NCBI GenBank assembly: GCA_016711265.1 | Contig: JADJTI010000006.1 | Coordinates: 62,001-126,000 of the forward strand | Source: Austwickia sp. | GTDB lineage: Bacteria > Actinomycetota > Actinomycetes > Actinomycetales > Dermatophilaceae | Direction: 5' to 3' | DNA: 64,000 bases | Part shown: piece after piece, positions 17,083-25,137 of the stretch | Layout of the letters: each line of letters opens with the position of its first letter | Position numbering within the stretch: the stretch's first letter is position 1 | Translations under genes and position numbers: made by a program | Notes under the pieces: model-generated | The model's input: only the letters and a program-made list of their open reading frames with translations | What the model was told of the DNA's origin: nothing | Databases searched by the model: none

Positions 17083-18012
17083 TCAGTAGATCTCCTCGCC
17101 CTCTTCCCTGGTGTAGAACAGGTTGAAGTGCTCCCCGGTCCGGACGTCGTCATCGATCTGCAACAAGTGGTCCTGCGCGTCAGCGCGGTCAGCGATGGCC
17201 GCCGCCTCCAGCTCGTCGACCCGCTGCGGCACCCCGGCCTCCGCGACCAGCCGCTTCACCTCGTCGAACACCTCGAAACTGCCGCACAACAGCTGACCTT
17301 CGTGCAAGATCTTGGCGGCCACGCCGTGCTCGAAGGTGTCGAAGGCGACCTGATCAGCCACCTTGGCCAGCCGCTTGATGATGTAGTCGATCTCCTCGCG
17401 ATGCCCGGGGTGCCGCAGCAGGTAGTACTTGCGCCGGTAGATCGCCTGGTCGAGCTGCATCAACAGGTCCTGCGGGAAGTCGTCGGTGGCGACCACGATG
17501 ATGTCCAGGTCCGAGCCGATGACCAGCTGCCCGGTGCTCGACTCCGGTCGCGGCACCGAGTGCGCCATCCCGTACGTCACGTCGCCGGCGATGATGAACG
17601 TCACCTCGTCCATCCCCCGGCGCTGCAGCCCCACCTCGGCGATCACGGAGGCCATGGCCTCCCGCGCGGTGTTCGACTTGGTCCGGCTGATCCGCTCCGC
17701 CTGCGCGGTGATCTCCTCGGCACGGGAACACACGGCGGTCTCCTGACCCACGACACCCACCGCGGTGTAGGTCAGGAACTCCCGGCGGATCGAGGGCGAC
17801 AACCGTGCGTACCCCTGCACCGCCCGGTCCAGTCGCAGGTACTGCCGGCCCGCCTGCTCACCGATGATGTCCTCGGAACGGCGGCAGATCCGCCACAGCG
17901 GGAGCGGCTCGATCCGGGTGGCCTCGACCAGCTCCGCCCCGGTCAGCGGTCCACGTTCCCGGAGCAGGTACAGGACCCGTTCCCGCGCGGTCGGGGTGGC
18001 ATCAGGGCTCAT
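17083..18012 (-). CDS. Winged-helix plus nucleotidyltransferase-fold protein, unknown function
   Basis: 309 residues. Residues about 8-65 resemble a winged helix (RERVLYLLRERGPLTGAELVEATRIEPLPLWRICR). Near residue 165, IGSDLDIIVVATDD has the GS-x-D-x-D of the polymerase-beta-type nucleotidyltransferase fold, followed by a helical part with KILHEGQLLCGSFEVF. Thus it may add a nucleotide to a protein or small molecule, or bind DNA through the winged helix. It starts at ATG 18012 as the first residue before the winged helix. Convergent with nagB-like; no operon partner. Confidence 0.65.
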   Translation of the reverse strand: MSPDATPTARERVLYLLRERGPLTGAELVEATRIEPLPLWRICRRSEDIIGEQAGRQYLRLDRAVQGYARLSPSIRREFLTYTAVGVVGQETAVCSRAEEITAQAERISRTKSNTAREAMASVIAEVGLQRRGMDEVTFIIAGDVTYGMAHSVPRPESSTGQLVIGSDLDIIVVATDDFPQDLLMQLDQAIYRRKYYLLRHPGHREEIDYIIKRLAKVADQVAFDTFEHGVAAKILHEGQLLCGSFEVFDEVKRLVAEAGVPQRVDELEAAAIADRADAQDHLLQIDDDVRTGEHFNLFYTREEGEEIY

Positions 18013-18238
18013 CGGTGGGACCGGCCGGTACGTCGCGCGCTCACCTTCGCAGGATAGGTCCCCACTGCGTGGGAGGCGCCCGATCCAGGGCCGGGGGGGT
18101 TCGGTTTCGCCGACACGCCCGCCGAGTTCGCCCACGATGCTGGACGACTGACCAAGAATACCGGTACGACGACCGGCGACCCCAGCGCCGGCAGCCCCGC
18201 CGCACCTGCTCACGCGGCCTCCCGAAAGGTCCCCGCGC

Positions 18239-18907
18239 ATGAACAGCAACCCGCTCATCGGGCTCGGCCTGGCGTCCCTGACGCTGGCGTTGACCCCGTG
18301 GTCCCCATCGCCCGCGGCATCGGCCCAGGCCCCGACCCGAACGGCGCCGGCCGCGTCGGTCATGGCGCCGGCGGCGCCCGTGGTCATTCTGTACAACCAC
18401 ACCACCGGCCGATGCCTGGACCTGCCCGGCGCAGGGAAGGGCAAGCGGTTCGGTCCGGTCGAACAGTGGCTCTGCCGCCCCGAAACCGACGACAACCAGC
18501 GCTTCGAGATGCGCGCTGCCGGCAAGCACGGCCCCTACCAGCGGTTCATGCTGCGCAACCAGAAGGACGGCTACTGCCTGGACCTGCCGACCGCGGGCGC
18601 CGTCCCGAGCGGAACCAGGCTCCGCGAAGGCCGGTGCGTCCCCAGCGACAACCAGATGTGGTACCGGGTTCCGGTCCGTGGCGGCGCCTGGCTGCTGGTC
18701 AACGAGAAGTCGAAGCTGTGCCTGGACGTGGTGGGCGCCAAGCCGACCACCCTGCGGGCCCCCCTGGCGGTGGCCACCTGCAGCATGACCGATGACCACG
18801 TGTGGCGGATGGTGCCACCCTCCCAGGTGGTCGGCGACGACGTACCCGCGCCCAAGCCCGCCAAGCCCGCACCCGCGGCGAAGACCGCCAAGCCCGCCAA
18901 AACCTGA
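18239..18907 (+). CDS. Secreted RICIN-type lectin-like protein, paralogue of 13019-13681
   Basis: 222 residues. Signal peptide at residues 1-29 ending in an SPAASA-like site. Trefoil-like units RCLDLPGAG, YCLDLPTAG and LCLDVVGAK alternate with DDNQRFEM, SDNQMWYRV and DDHVWRMV. A Lys/Pro/Ala-rich tail (KPAKPAP and similar) ends the protein. About half of positions match the paralogue when aligned by eye, including cysteines and the QxW-like motifs. Convergent with the pxpC fusion gene, seven bases apart. The two paralogues probably bind a cell-wall or extracellular glycan. Confidence 0.82.
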   Translation: MNSNPLIGLGLASLTLALTPWSPSPAASAQAPTRTAPAASVMAPAAPVVILYNHTTGRCLDLPGAGKGKRFGPVEQWLCRPETDDNQRFEMRAAGKHGPYQRFMLRNQKDGYCLDLPTAGAVPSGTRLREGRCVPSDNQMWYRVPVRGGAWLLVNEKSKLCLDVVGAKPTTLRAPLAVATCSMTDDHVWRMVPPSQVVGDDVPAPKPAKPAPAAKTAKPAKT

Positions 18908-18914
18908 GCGGGGC

Positions 18915-20624
18915 TCAGCGGACGCGCTCACCCTCGTCGTACCGGTCATCGGTCACGTCGGTGATCAGCATGTATCCCGGGGCATGCGTGATGGCCAGGT
19001 CCGGGCGGACCGCCATCACCATGGCCTGCGGGGTCACACCGCACGCCCAGAACACCGGCACGTCGCCGTCCCGCAACACCGGGGGGTCCCCGAAGTCCGG
19101 GCGTTGCAGATCTTCGATCCCGAGCTCGCCCGGGTCCCCCACGTGCACGGGAGCCCCGTGCACCGCGGGATAGCGTCCACTGATCCGGACGGCGTCCGCG
19201 ACCCGGTCCGCGGGGATCGGCCGCATCGAGACCACCAGGGGCCCGTGCATCGTGGCGGTCGGGCGGCAGGGCCGGGTCGTGCGGTACATCGGGACGTTGC
19301 GGCCCGCCTCGACGTGGCGCACCGGGATGCCGGCCTCGATGAGGGGGTGCTCGAACGTGAACGAGCACCCCAGCAGGAAGGTCACCAGGTCTTTGCGCCA
19401 ATACCTCAACACATCGGCGGGTTCGTCGACCAGCTCGCCATGCCGGTAAACCCGGTAGCGACCGACGTCGGTGCGGATGTCGCCCGCGAAGGTCTCGCCG
19501 TCGTACCGGCCGGCTTCGAGCACGCCGAGCACCGGGCACGGCTTGGGGTTGCGTTGAGCGAACAGCAGGAAGTCGAACGCCAGCTCCCGCGGCAGCGCGA
19601 TCACGTTGGCCTGGGTGTACCCCCGGGACCAGCCGCTGGTCGGCACCGCCAGCCCGGCGCGGAAGCGCGACCGCGCCTGGCCGGGGGCCACCGTGCCGAC
19701 ATCGGCGACGTCCGCGAGCAGCTGCTGCCACCCCGGAGCCCGGCGCAGCCGGACCTGTTGTCCGGGGCGGGCCTGCGCGGCGCGGTCGGCGGATTCCTCC
19801 GTCAACACCCCCACGCAGGGGTAGCCGCCGGTCACCGGGTGGTCGACGCCGAACACCACGGGCAGCCCGCCGGGCGGGACCTGGATCGTCCCGGGGACCG
19901 CACCTTCGCTGGGAAGCTCGGTTCCCTCGACGTCGGGATGCCGGGCGAGCGCGCGCCCCTGCAGCCGCACCCCCACCCGGTCGCTGTCCTGGGTCACCGT
20001 CCATTCGGTGGCGAACAACTCCTCGGGGTCGGCCAGCCAATCGGTGCGCGGCCCGGGCAACACCTCCAGCAGCACGGTCGCCTCCCGGTCACCGGCCACC
20101 GCGGCGGCGTCGACGGCGGGCTGGGCCAGTCCTGCCGTGTCACCCACCGCCAGGACGTCGCCCTCGCGCACCGGCGCCGGCCCGAGCCGGGCCAGCGTGT
20201 CGGTCGATCGCGACCCGAGCACCGGCTCCACGTCGATCCCGCCGCGGACCGAAAGATACGTGCGTAGCCCGCGGGTGGGCGCTCCCACCCGCAGCACCTG
20301 GCCGTCCCGCAGCCGAAGCACCGCGTTGCCGGCCGCCGGTACGCCGTCCACACTCACCGGTGCGGGGGCCCCGGTCAGCGCCACCACAAGATTCCCGCGG
20401 GCCACCACCTCGCACCCGCCCATGAGGATCTCCAGGGCGGCCAGGCCGGCACCGCGCGCGCTCACCTCATGGCCCACCAGCCGCGCACCCAAGGCGTACG
20501 CCGCTCGGTCGGCGGCGCCGGATCGGCTCACCCCGATCGCCGCCAGCCCCGGTCTGCCGCCGTCCTGGATCAGCATCAACGCGCCCGGTCGACGTACCTC
20601 CAGGGCGCGGGTGGCCGCGGTCAC
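18915..20624 (-). CDS. Fusion of 5-oxoprolinase subunit PxpC with a D-glutamate cyclase-family (DUF1445) domain
   Basis: 569 residues. Residues 1-298 are PxpC (biotin-dependent carboxyltransferase-like, KipA): LMLIQDGGRPGLAAIGVSRSGAAD, LTGAPAPVSVDG, YLSVRGGID, and GTIQVPPGGLPVVFGVDHPVTGGYP. Residues about 312-569 are a complete DUF1445 hydro-lyase/D-glutamate cyclase domain: SRFRAGLAVPTSGWSRGYTQAN, FLLFAQRNPKPCPVLGV, FLLGCSFTFEHPLIEAGIPVRH, VFWACGVTPQAMVMA and APGYMLITD. No stop or Shine-Dalgarno separates them; an internal GTG near residue 312 could allow a separate second product. GTG start overlaps the pxpB stop (GTGA). The cyclase would make 5-oxoproline from D-glutamate; PxpABC hydrolyses 5-oxoproline. 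Confidence 0.92.
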   Translation of the reverse strand: MTAATRALEVRRPGALMLIQDGGRPGLAAIGVSRSGAADRAAYALGARLVGHEVSARGAGLAALEILMGGCEVVARGNLVVALTGAPAPVSVDGVPAAGNAVLRLRDGQVLRVGAPTRGLRTYLSVRGGIDVEPVLGSRSTDTLARLGPAPVREGDVLAVGDTAGLAQPAVDAAAVAGDREATVLLEVLPGPRTDWLADPEELFATEWTVTQDSDRVGVRLQGRALARHPDVEGTELPSEGAVPGTIQVPPGGLPVVFGVDHPVTGGYPCVGVLTEESADRAAQARPGQQVRLRRAPGWQQLLADVADVGTVAPGQARSRFRAGLAVPTSGWSRGYTQANVIALPRELAFDFLLFAQRNPKPCPVLGVLEAGRYDGETFAGDIRTDVGRYRVYRHGELVDEPADVLRYWRKDLVTFLLGCSFTFEHPLIEAGIPVRHVEAGRNVPMYRTTRPCRPTATMHGPLVVSMRPIPADRVADAVRISGRYPAVHGAPVHVGDPGELGIEDLQRPDFGDPPVLRDGDVPVFWACGVTPQAMVMAVRPDLAITHAPGYMLITDVTDDRYDEGERVR

Positions 20625-21289
20625 AACGCGGGCCGTTCGACAAAACGGACGTTCCAGCCGGGGCGCAGCAGCGCGGGAGGATCGCGGCGCTCGTCCCACA
20701 GCACGGTCTCGGTGCGGCCGATCAGCTGCCAGCCTCCCGGGGAGGATCTCGGGTAGACCCCACTGAACGGGCCCGCCAGGGCGACCGCTCCGGTCGGCAC
20801 GCTGGTGCGCGGTTCGGTACGGCGGGGCACGGTCAGCCGCGGATCGCCGCCGGTCAGGTAGGCAAAGCCGGGGGCGAATCCGCCGAACGCCACCTGCCAG
20901 AGGGTTCCGGTGTGCGCCGTCACCACCTCCTGCGTACTCAACCCCACCAACGAGGCAACGTCGTCGAGGTCGGGGCCGTCGTAGACCACCGGGAGCTCGA
21001 CCACGTGATCCTGGTCGGGCGGCGATGCCGGGGCGCCCTCGCGCAGGACGGCCCGCGCCAGCTCGATCACCCCGCGGGCCACGGCGGCCAGGTCGTTCGA
21101 GCCGGCGAGGGTGAGCAGCACCGTGCGGGCCGCCGGGACCACGTCGATCACCCGGTCCCAGGGCGGCTGCCCACCCTCGACGACGGTGCGCACCGCGGCG
21201 TCCACCCGCAGCACCGCGGCGAGGTCGGCGACCTCCAGCAGCACCGCGCGAGGCCCGCAGGGCAGCAGGGTGACCGGGGCGCCGGTCAT
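20621..21289 (-). CDS. pxpB: 5-oxoprolinase subunit PxpB
   Basis: 222 residues, KipI/PxpB family (allophanate hydrolase subunit 1 fold). N-terminal PCGPRAVLLEVADLAAVLRVDAAV domain; C-terminal cyclophilin-like domain with VVYDGPDLDDVA, FGGFAPGFAYLTGGDPRLTVPRRTEPRTSVPTGAVALAG and PGGWQLIGRT, all family hallmarks. Works with PxpA and PxpC in ATP-dependent opening of 5-oxo-L-proline to glutamate. ATG overlaps pxpA stop (ATGA) and its own stop overlaps the pxpC start, so the three subunits are translationally coupled. Confidence 0.95.
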   Translation of the reverse strand: MTGAPVTLLPCGPRAVLLEVADLAAVLRVDAAVRTVVEGGQPPWDRVIDVVPAARTVLLTLAGSNDLAAVARGVIELARAVLREGAPASPPDQDHVVELPVVYDGPDLDDVASLVGLSTQEVVTAHTGTLWQVAFGGFAPGFAYLTGGDPRLTVPRRTEPRTSVPTGAVALAGPFSGVYPRSSPGGWQLIGRTETVLWDERRDPPALLRPGWNVRFVERPAL

Positions 21290-22062
21290 GTGAACGCCAG
21301 GATGTCGACGCCGGCCGCCGTGAGTGCCGCGCGGACCGCGCGGGCCATCTCCACCGCCCCGGGACTGTCCCCGTGGGTGCAGATCGACTCGGCCTGCACC
21401 GGCACGTCGCTGCCGTCGACCGCCGTGAGGACACCCTCGGTCACCAGCCGGACCATCCGCGCCGCCACCTCCTGCGGATCGTGCAGCAACGCCCCCGGCT
21501 CCCGCCGGGAGACCAGGGTGCCCTGGGGGGTGTAGCCGCGGTCGGCGAAGGCCTCACGGACCACGGTCAACCCGGCCCGCTCGGCCGTGGACAGGAACAC
21601 CGAGCCCGGCAGCCCCAGCACCGGCAGGCGGTCGTCGTACCGGAGCACCGCCTCGACCACCGCGGCGGCCTGCTCCTGGTGATGCACCACCGTGTTGTAC
21701 AGCGCACCGTGCGGTTTGAGGTAGGAGACGGATGTGCCGGCGGCACGACACATTCCGTCGAGGGCGCCGAGCTGGTAGAGCACGTCGGCGGTGAGTTCGC
21801 GCGGCGTGGCGTCGATGAACCGGCGACCGAAACCAGCCAGGTCACGGTACCCGACCTGGGCGCCGATCCGGACCCCCCGGGCCGCGGCCTGCGTGCAGGT
21901 CTCCTCCAACGTCAGGGGATCGCCGGCGTGGAACCCGCAGGCGACGTTCGCGCTGGTCACGATGTCCAGCATCGCCGCGTCGTCGCCGAGCCGCCAGGTG
22001 CCGAAGGACTCCCCCAGGTCGGCGTTGAGGTCCACGGCGCGCGGACCGGACAGTGCGCTCAT
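21286..22062 (-). CDS. pxpA: 5-oxoprolinase subunit PxpA (LamB/YcsF family)
   Basis: 258 residues, normal length. N-terminal VDLNADLGESFGTWRLGDDAAMLDIVTSANVACGFHAGDP is the family signature; further blocks are IGAQVGYRDLAGFGRR, SYLKPHGALYN, EAFADRGYTPQGTLVSR and ICTHGDSPGAVEMA. Hydrolytic-fold subunit of the PxpABC complex. It begins one base after the stop of the NRAMP-type transporter gene and overlaps pxpB. This gene order is the same logic as Bacillus ycsF-ycsG-ycsI-kipI-kipA. Confidence 0.96.
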   Translation of the reverse strand: MSALSGPRAVDLNADLGESFGTWRLGDDAAMLDIVTSANVACGFHAGDPLTLEETCTQAAARGVRIGAQVGYRDLAGFGRRFIDATPRELTADVLYQLGALDGMCRAAGTSVSYLKPHGALYNTVVHHQEQAAAVVEAVLRYDDRLPVLGLPGSVFLSTAERAGLTVVREAFADRGYTPQGTLVSRREPGALLHDPQEVAARMVRLVTEGVLTAVDGSDVPVQAESICTHGDSPGAVEMARAVRAALTAAGVDILAFT

Positions 22063-22063
22063 C

Positions 22064-23317
22064 TCAGCCCCATAGCTTGGCCAGGCCGCTGAGTGACTGA
22101 ACCCCGAGGTACACGGTCAGCAGCCAGGACGCACCGCCGATCGCCAGCAGCCAGCGCGGGTACACGTAGCCGTGCAGCAGGTCCCGGCGCCGCCAGGCCA
22201 CCCACAGCAGCACCGCGAAACCGAACGGCAGGATCACGCCGTTGAACGCGCCCGCGAAGATGAGCAGCTGGTCGGGGGCCTTGCCCAGAGTCAGGTACCC
22301 GAGCAGGCAGACCAGGATGAAACCGACCGTCCACCGGTTGCGGACCCGCTCGGGAGTCGAGCTGCGGGTGATGAACGAGACGGAGGTGTACGACGCCCCG
22401 ATCACCGAGGTGATCGCCGCCGCCCACAGGACCATGCCGAAGAGCCGCAGCCCCAGCTCGCCCGCGCCTTGCAGGAACGCGCTCGCCGGCGGGTTGGCCT
22501 TGTCGAGGACGGCGCCCCCGGCGACGACCCCGAAGACGGCGAGGAAGAGCAGCGTCCGCATCACCCCGGTGACCAGGATCCCGGTCACCGAGCTGCGACT
22601 GATCTGGCGGACGTGGTCGCGCCCCGTCATGCCGGAGTCCAGCAGCCGGTGAGCGCCCGCGTAGGTGATGTAGCCGCCGACCGTGCCGCCGATCAGCGTG
22701 GTGATCACCAGCACGTCGACCTTCTCGGGCAGCACCATGTTCTTCAGGGCCTGACCGACCGGCGGTCCGGTGGTCGCGGCGACGTAGGCGGTGAGCGCGA
22801 TCATCAGCAGGCCGAGCACGACGACGATCCGGTCCAGCGCGGCACCGGCTCGCTTGATCAGGAAGATCCCGATCGCCAGCAGGGCGCTGAGGGCACCGCC
22901 GATCTTGGGATCCAGACCCATGAGGGCGTCGGTGCCCAGGCCAGTGCCGGCGATGTTGCCGATGTTGAACACCACGCCCCCGAGGACCACGAGGGCCGCG
23001 AGCGCGTACCCACCGCCGGGCACCACCGCGTCGGCCAACTCATGCGCCCGCTGGCCGGACACCCCGATGACCCGCCACACGTTCAGCTGCACGGCGATGT
23101 CGACCAGAATCGACACGAGAATCGCGAACGCGAACGCCGCGCCCAGCTGGGCAGTGAAGTTCGTGGTCTGGACGATGAAGCCGGGCCCGATGGCACTGGT
23201 GGCCATGAGGAACATGGCGCCCAGGATGGCGCTGCGCCCCGAGCGTGCCGGGCTGGTGGCGTCCTCGTCGGGTGGGTGCTGGATGGATGCGGGGTTCGGG
23301 GTCGGCGTACCGTTCAT
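22064..23317 (-). CDS. NRAMP-superfamily (YcsG-like) transporter of the 5-oxoproline operon
   Basis: 417 residues with about eleven hydrophobic segments. The first, GAMFLMATSAIGPGFIVQTTNFTAQLGAAF, is NRAMP-like but does not carry the DPGN metal-binding signature of manganese/iron NRAMPs, consistent with the YcsG branch associated with pxp genes. Residue GGTVGGYITYAGAHRLLDSG is typical for this branch. A likely substrate is 5-oxoproline, glutamate or an amide rather than a metal (inference from context). ATG 23317 chosen because GGGAG lies 6 bases upstream. First gene of the pxp operon. Confidence 0.85.
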   Translation of the reverse strand: MNGTPTPNPASIQHPPDEDATSPARSGRSAILGAMFLMATSAIGPGFIVQTTNFTAQLGAAFAFAILVSILVDIAVQLNVWRVIGVSGQRAHELADAVVPGGGYALAALVVLGGVVFNIGNIAGTGLGTDALMGLDPKIGGALSALLAIGIFLIKRAGAALDRIVVVLGLLMIALTAYVAATTGPPVGQALKNMVLPEKVDVLVITTLIGGTVGGYITYAGAHRLLDSGMTGRDHVRQISRSSVTGILVTGVMRTLLFLAVFGVVAGGAVLDKANPPASAFLQGAGELGLRLFGMVLWAAAITSVIGASYTSVSFITRSSTPERVRNRWTVGFILVCLLGYLTLGKAPDQLLIFAGAFNGVILPFGFAVLLWVAWRRRDLLHGYVYPRWLLAIGGASWLLTVYLGVQSLSGLAKLWG

Positions 23318-23551
23318 CGGGTGCTCCCGGGACTGTGGTGGGCGTGACGCCTTTCGGGGCCCGCGAGGCTGCGTCGTCGGCGTACGGGCGTGGACCGTGC
23401 CATCGCCTGGGCGTAGCGGCAGGTCGGGAGGCTGTCGAGGGGAGTGCGGCTGGCGGCGCTGTGGTGGTACGTCGCTGGGGTGCCGCATCGCCGTGGTGTT
23501 GCATCGGCGGGGTGACATCGGCGTGGTAGCGCCGTGCGCAGAAACTTTGCC

Positions 23552-23566
23552 GATTGTTCAACAATC
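23552..23566. promoter_or_regulatory. Predicted FadR-subfamily GntR operator
   Basis: Perfect palindrome GATTGTTCAACAATC. Its core TTGTTCAACAA fits the TNGTNNNACNA pattern typical of FadR-subgroup GntR proteins, and it lies in the 466-base gap between the pxp operon and the divergent GntR gene. No other convincing palindrome for this regulator was found in the gap. Confidence 0.6.
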
Positions 23567-23610
23567 CCGCAAGGCTCTTCCCGGCCACACCGGGAATCGC
23601 CGCCCCCTGG

Positions 23611-23710
23611 ACCCACCTCCCACCGCCGGACCCACCTCCCACCGCCGGACCCACCTCCCACCGCCGGACCCACGAAGCTTCCTGGGTTCCAGCGAGCGAC
23701 GTGGGTTCGA
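23611..23710. repeat. Dispersed palindromic element, copy A
   Basis: Three perfect 19-bp tandem units ACCCACCTCCCACCGCCGG (23611-23667), then ACCCACGAAG, then TGGGTTCCAGCGA and GTGGGTTCGA. The ACCCAC-bearing left part and the GTGGGT-bearing right part are imperfect inverted repeats, so the region can fold into a long hairpin. A second element with the same architecture lies at 42709-42770. The rest of the 23318-23783 gap holds no gene. Confidence 0.75.
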
Positions 23711-23771
23711 CCTCATCGGGCATGGTCACCAGCACGGAGGGCCAGCGCCACCCCGACGCGGTTGGCGCGGT

Positions 23772-23777
23772 TACGCT
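23772..23777 (+). promoter_or_regulatory. -10 box for a leaderless transcript of the GntR gene
   Basis: TACGCT ends six bases before the GTG start at 23784; no Shine-Dalgarno is present. Confidence 0.5.
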
Positions 23778-23783
23778 GCGCGG

Positions 23784-24506
23784 GTGAGCAGTCCCAGGTC
23801 CGCCGCCGAACGGGTCGCCGCCACCCTGCGCGGCCAGATCGTCGACGGGCAGCTACGTTCCGGCACCCGGCTGACCGAAGAGGCCCTGACCGGTCAGCTC
23901 GAGGTGTCCCGGAACACCGTGCGCGAGGCGTTCGCGCTCCTGCGGGCTGAGCGGATCGTCGTCCACGAACGCCATCGCGGCGTGTTCGTGGCCACTCCCA
24001 CCGTCGAGGACGTCACCGACCTGTACGTCGTTCGCCGACTCATCGAGCCCGGCGCCCTGAGCGGCGGGTTGGCCCAGGATGCGCCGCCGCTGCGGGCGAT
24101 CGTCACCGCCGGGCAGGTGGCGGCGGAACAGGAACAGTGGGAGGAGGTGGCCTCGGCGAATCAGCGGTTTCACCGCGGGGTCGTGGCGCTCGCGGGCAGT
24201 CGGCGCCTGAGTGAGACGTTCGAGGGGCTGCTGGCCGAGATGCGGCTGATCTTTTACCAACGGGGTGATCAGCGATTCCACGGTCACTACCTGCGGCTGA
24301 ACCACGAGATCTGCGCGCTGCTGGAGGCCGGACGCGCCGGGGACGCGGCCGCGCGGCTGACGGCGTACCTGCTGGAGGCCGAAGCGGAACTGGTGGCCGC
24401 CCTGACCCGGCCGACCCCAGCGAACCCGGGCATGGTCGCGCAGCCGAGGGCCCGGCACGCCGCTCACGTCCGCGGCGAGGTGAGCGCCGCTAGTGCTTCG
24501 GGGTGA
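23784..24506 (+). CDS. GntR family (FadR subgroup) transcriptional regulator
   Basis: 240 residues. N-terminal winged helix RVAATLRGQIVDGQLRSGTRLTEEALTGQLEVSRNTVREAFALLRAERIVVHERHRGVFV; C-terminal all-helical FCD ligand domain (LYVVRRLIEPGAL, FHRGVVALAGSRRL, LNHEICALLEAGRAGDAAARL). Divergent from the pxp operon, with a FadR-type palindrome between, so it is the likely regulator of 5-oxoproline/D-glutamate use (inference). In Bacillus the analogous regulator KipR is of another family (IclR). Its 3' end overlaps the convergent hotdog gene by 17 bases. Confidence 0.9.
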   Translation: MSSPRSAAERVAATLRGQIVDGQLRSGTRLTEEALTGQLEVSRNTVREAFALLRAERIVVHERHRGVFVATPTVEDVTDLYVVRRLIEPGALSGGLAQDAPPLRAIVTAGQVAAEQEQWEEVASANQRFHRGVVALAGSRRLSETFEGLLAEMRLIFYQRGDQRFHGHYLRLNHEICALLEAGRAGDAAARLTAYLLEAEAELVAALTRPTPANPGMVAQPRARHAAHVRGEVSAASASG

Positions 24507-24948
24507 TGATCAGCGCTTTGGCCTGCGCGGTTACCCGGCCCGAGGCGCTCAGCTCGCCCGTCACCCAGGTCTTTCGGCCCTCCGACTCGACCACGACGGC
24601 GCGCAGGGTGAGGTCGGTGCGGATCGGGGTGGGGGCGCGAAAATCAACCTCGAGGCGGGCCGTGGCGACCCGCGGTAGCCGATCCTGCGGGCCCAGGCCG
24701 AGGCGTTGCGCTGCGGCGGCGGCGCCGGCTGCTGCGGTGTGACAGTCCAGGAGCGCTGCGGTCAGGCCGCCGGGGATGGTGTCCGGGTCAGCCCCGGTGA
24801 ACCATTGCGGCGGGACGAACGTGGCGACCGCAGCCGTTCCGTCCCAGCGGCTGGCCAACTGAAAACCGTACGGATTGGCCGGCCCGCACACGAAGCAGTG
24901 CGCATACTCCGGCGGGAACCGGTCCTGGATGGGGATCCCCTCGGTCAT
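24490..24948 (-). CDS. Hotdog-fold thioesterase-like protein (PaaI/4HBT family)
   Basis: 152 residues. FCV-C-GPANPYGFQL near the N-terminus and the IPGGLTAALLDCHTAAAGA helix with ARLEVDFRAPTPIRTDLTLRAVVVESEGRKTWVTGEL are typical of PaaI-like hotdog proteins, which hydrolyse acyl-CoA thioesters. The usual catalytic Asp/Glu in the central helix appears as the Asp in LLDCHTA. ATG 24948 chosen because the family begins here; a longer frame is available but adds unrelated residues. Convergent with gntR, overlapping it by 17 bases. Confidence 0.8.
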   Translation of the reverse strand: MTEGIPIQDRFPPEYAHCFVCGPANPYGFQLASRWDGTAAVATFVPPQWFTGADPDTIPGGLTAALLDCHTAAAGAAAAAQRLGLGPQDRLPRVATARLEVDFRAPTPIRTDLTLRAVVVESEGRKTWVTGELSASGRVTAQAKALIITPKH

Positions 24949-25137
24949 GGCACTTACGGTACCGGCCGGGTCTGACACCCACCCCATACGACCAGGCGAA
25001 CAGCGATCGAAGGTCGCTCCGCGACACAGCAACTCCGACCTCGCGGGGGTCCCCAGACGGAGCGAGCGATGTCATAATGGCTTCATCGTGGCGTCGGGGG
25101 GCCCGCGAACTCTCGAACCAGCCTGGAGAACCCCCTG

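Noticed and set aside
22172..23347. Long plus-strand open frame of 391 codons
   Set aside because: It lies opposite the NRAMP-type transporter, is rich in Arg/Gln/Asp/Pro, and has no motif. It is a high-GC shadow of the real gene.
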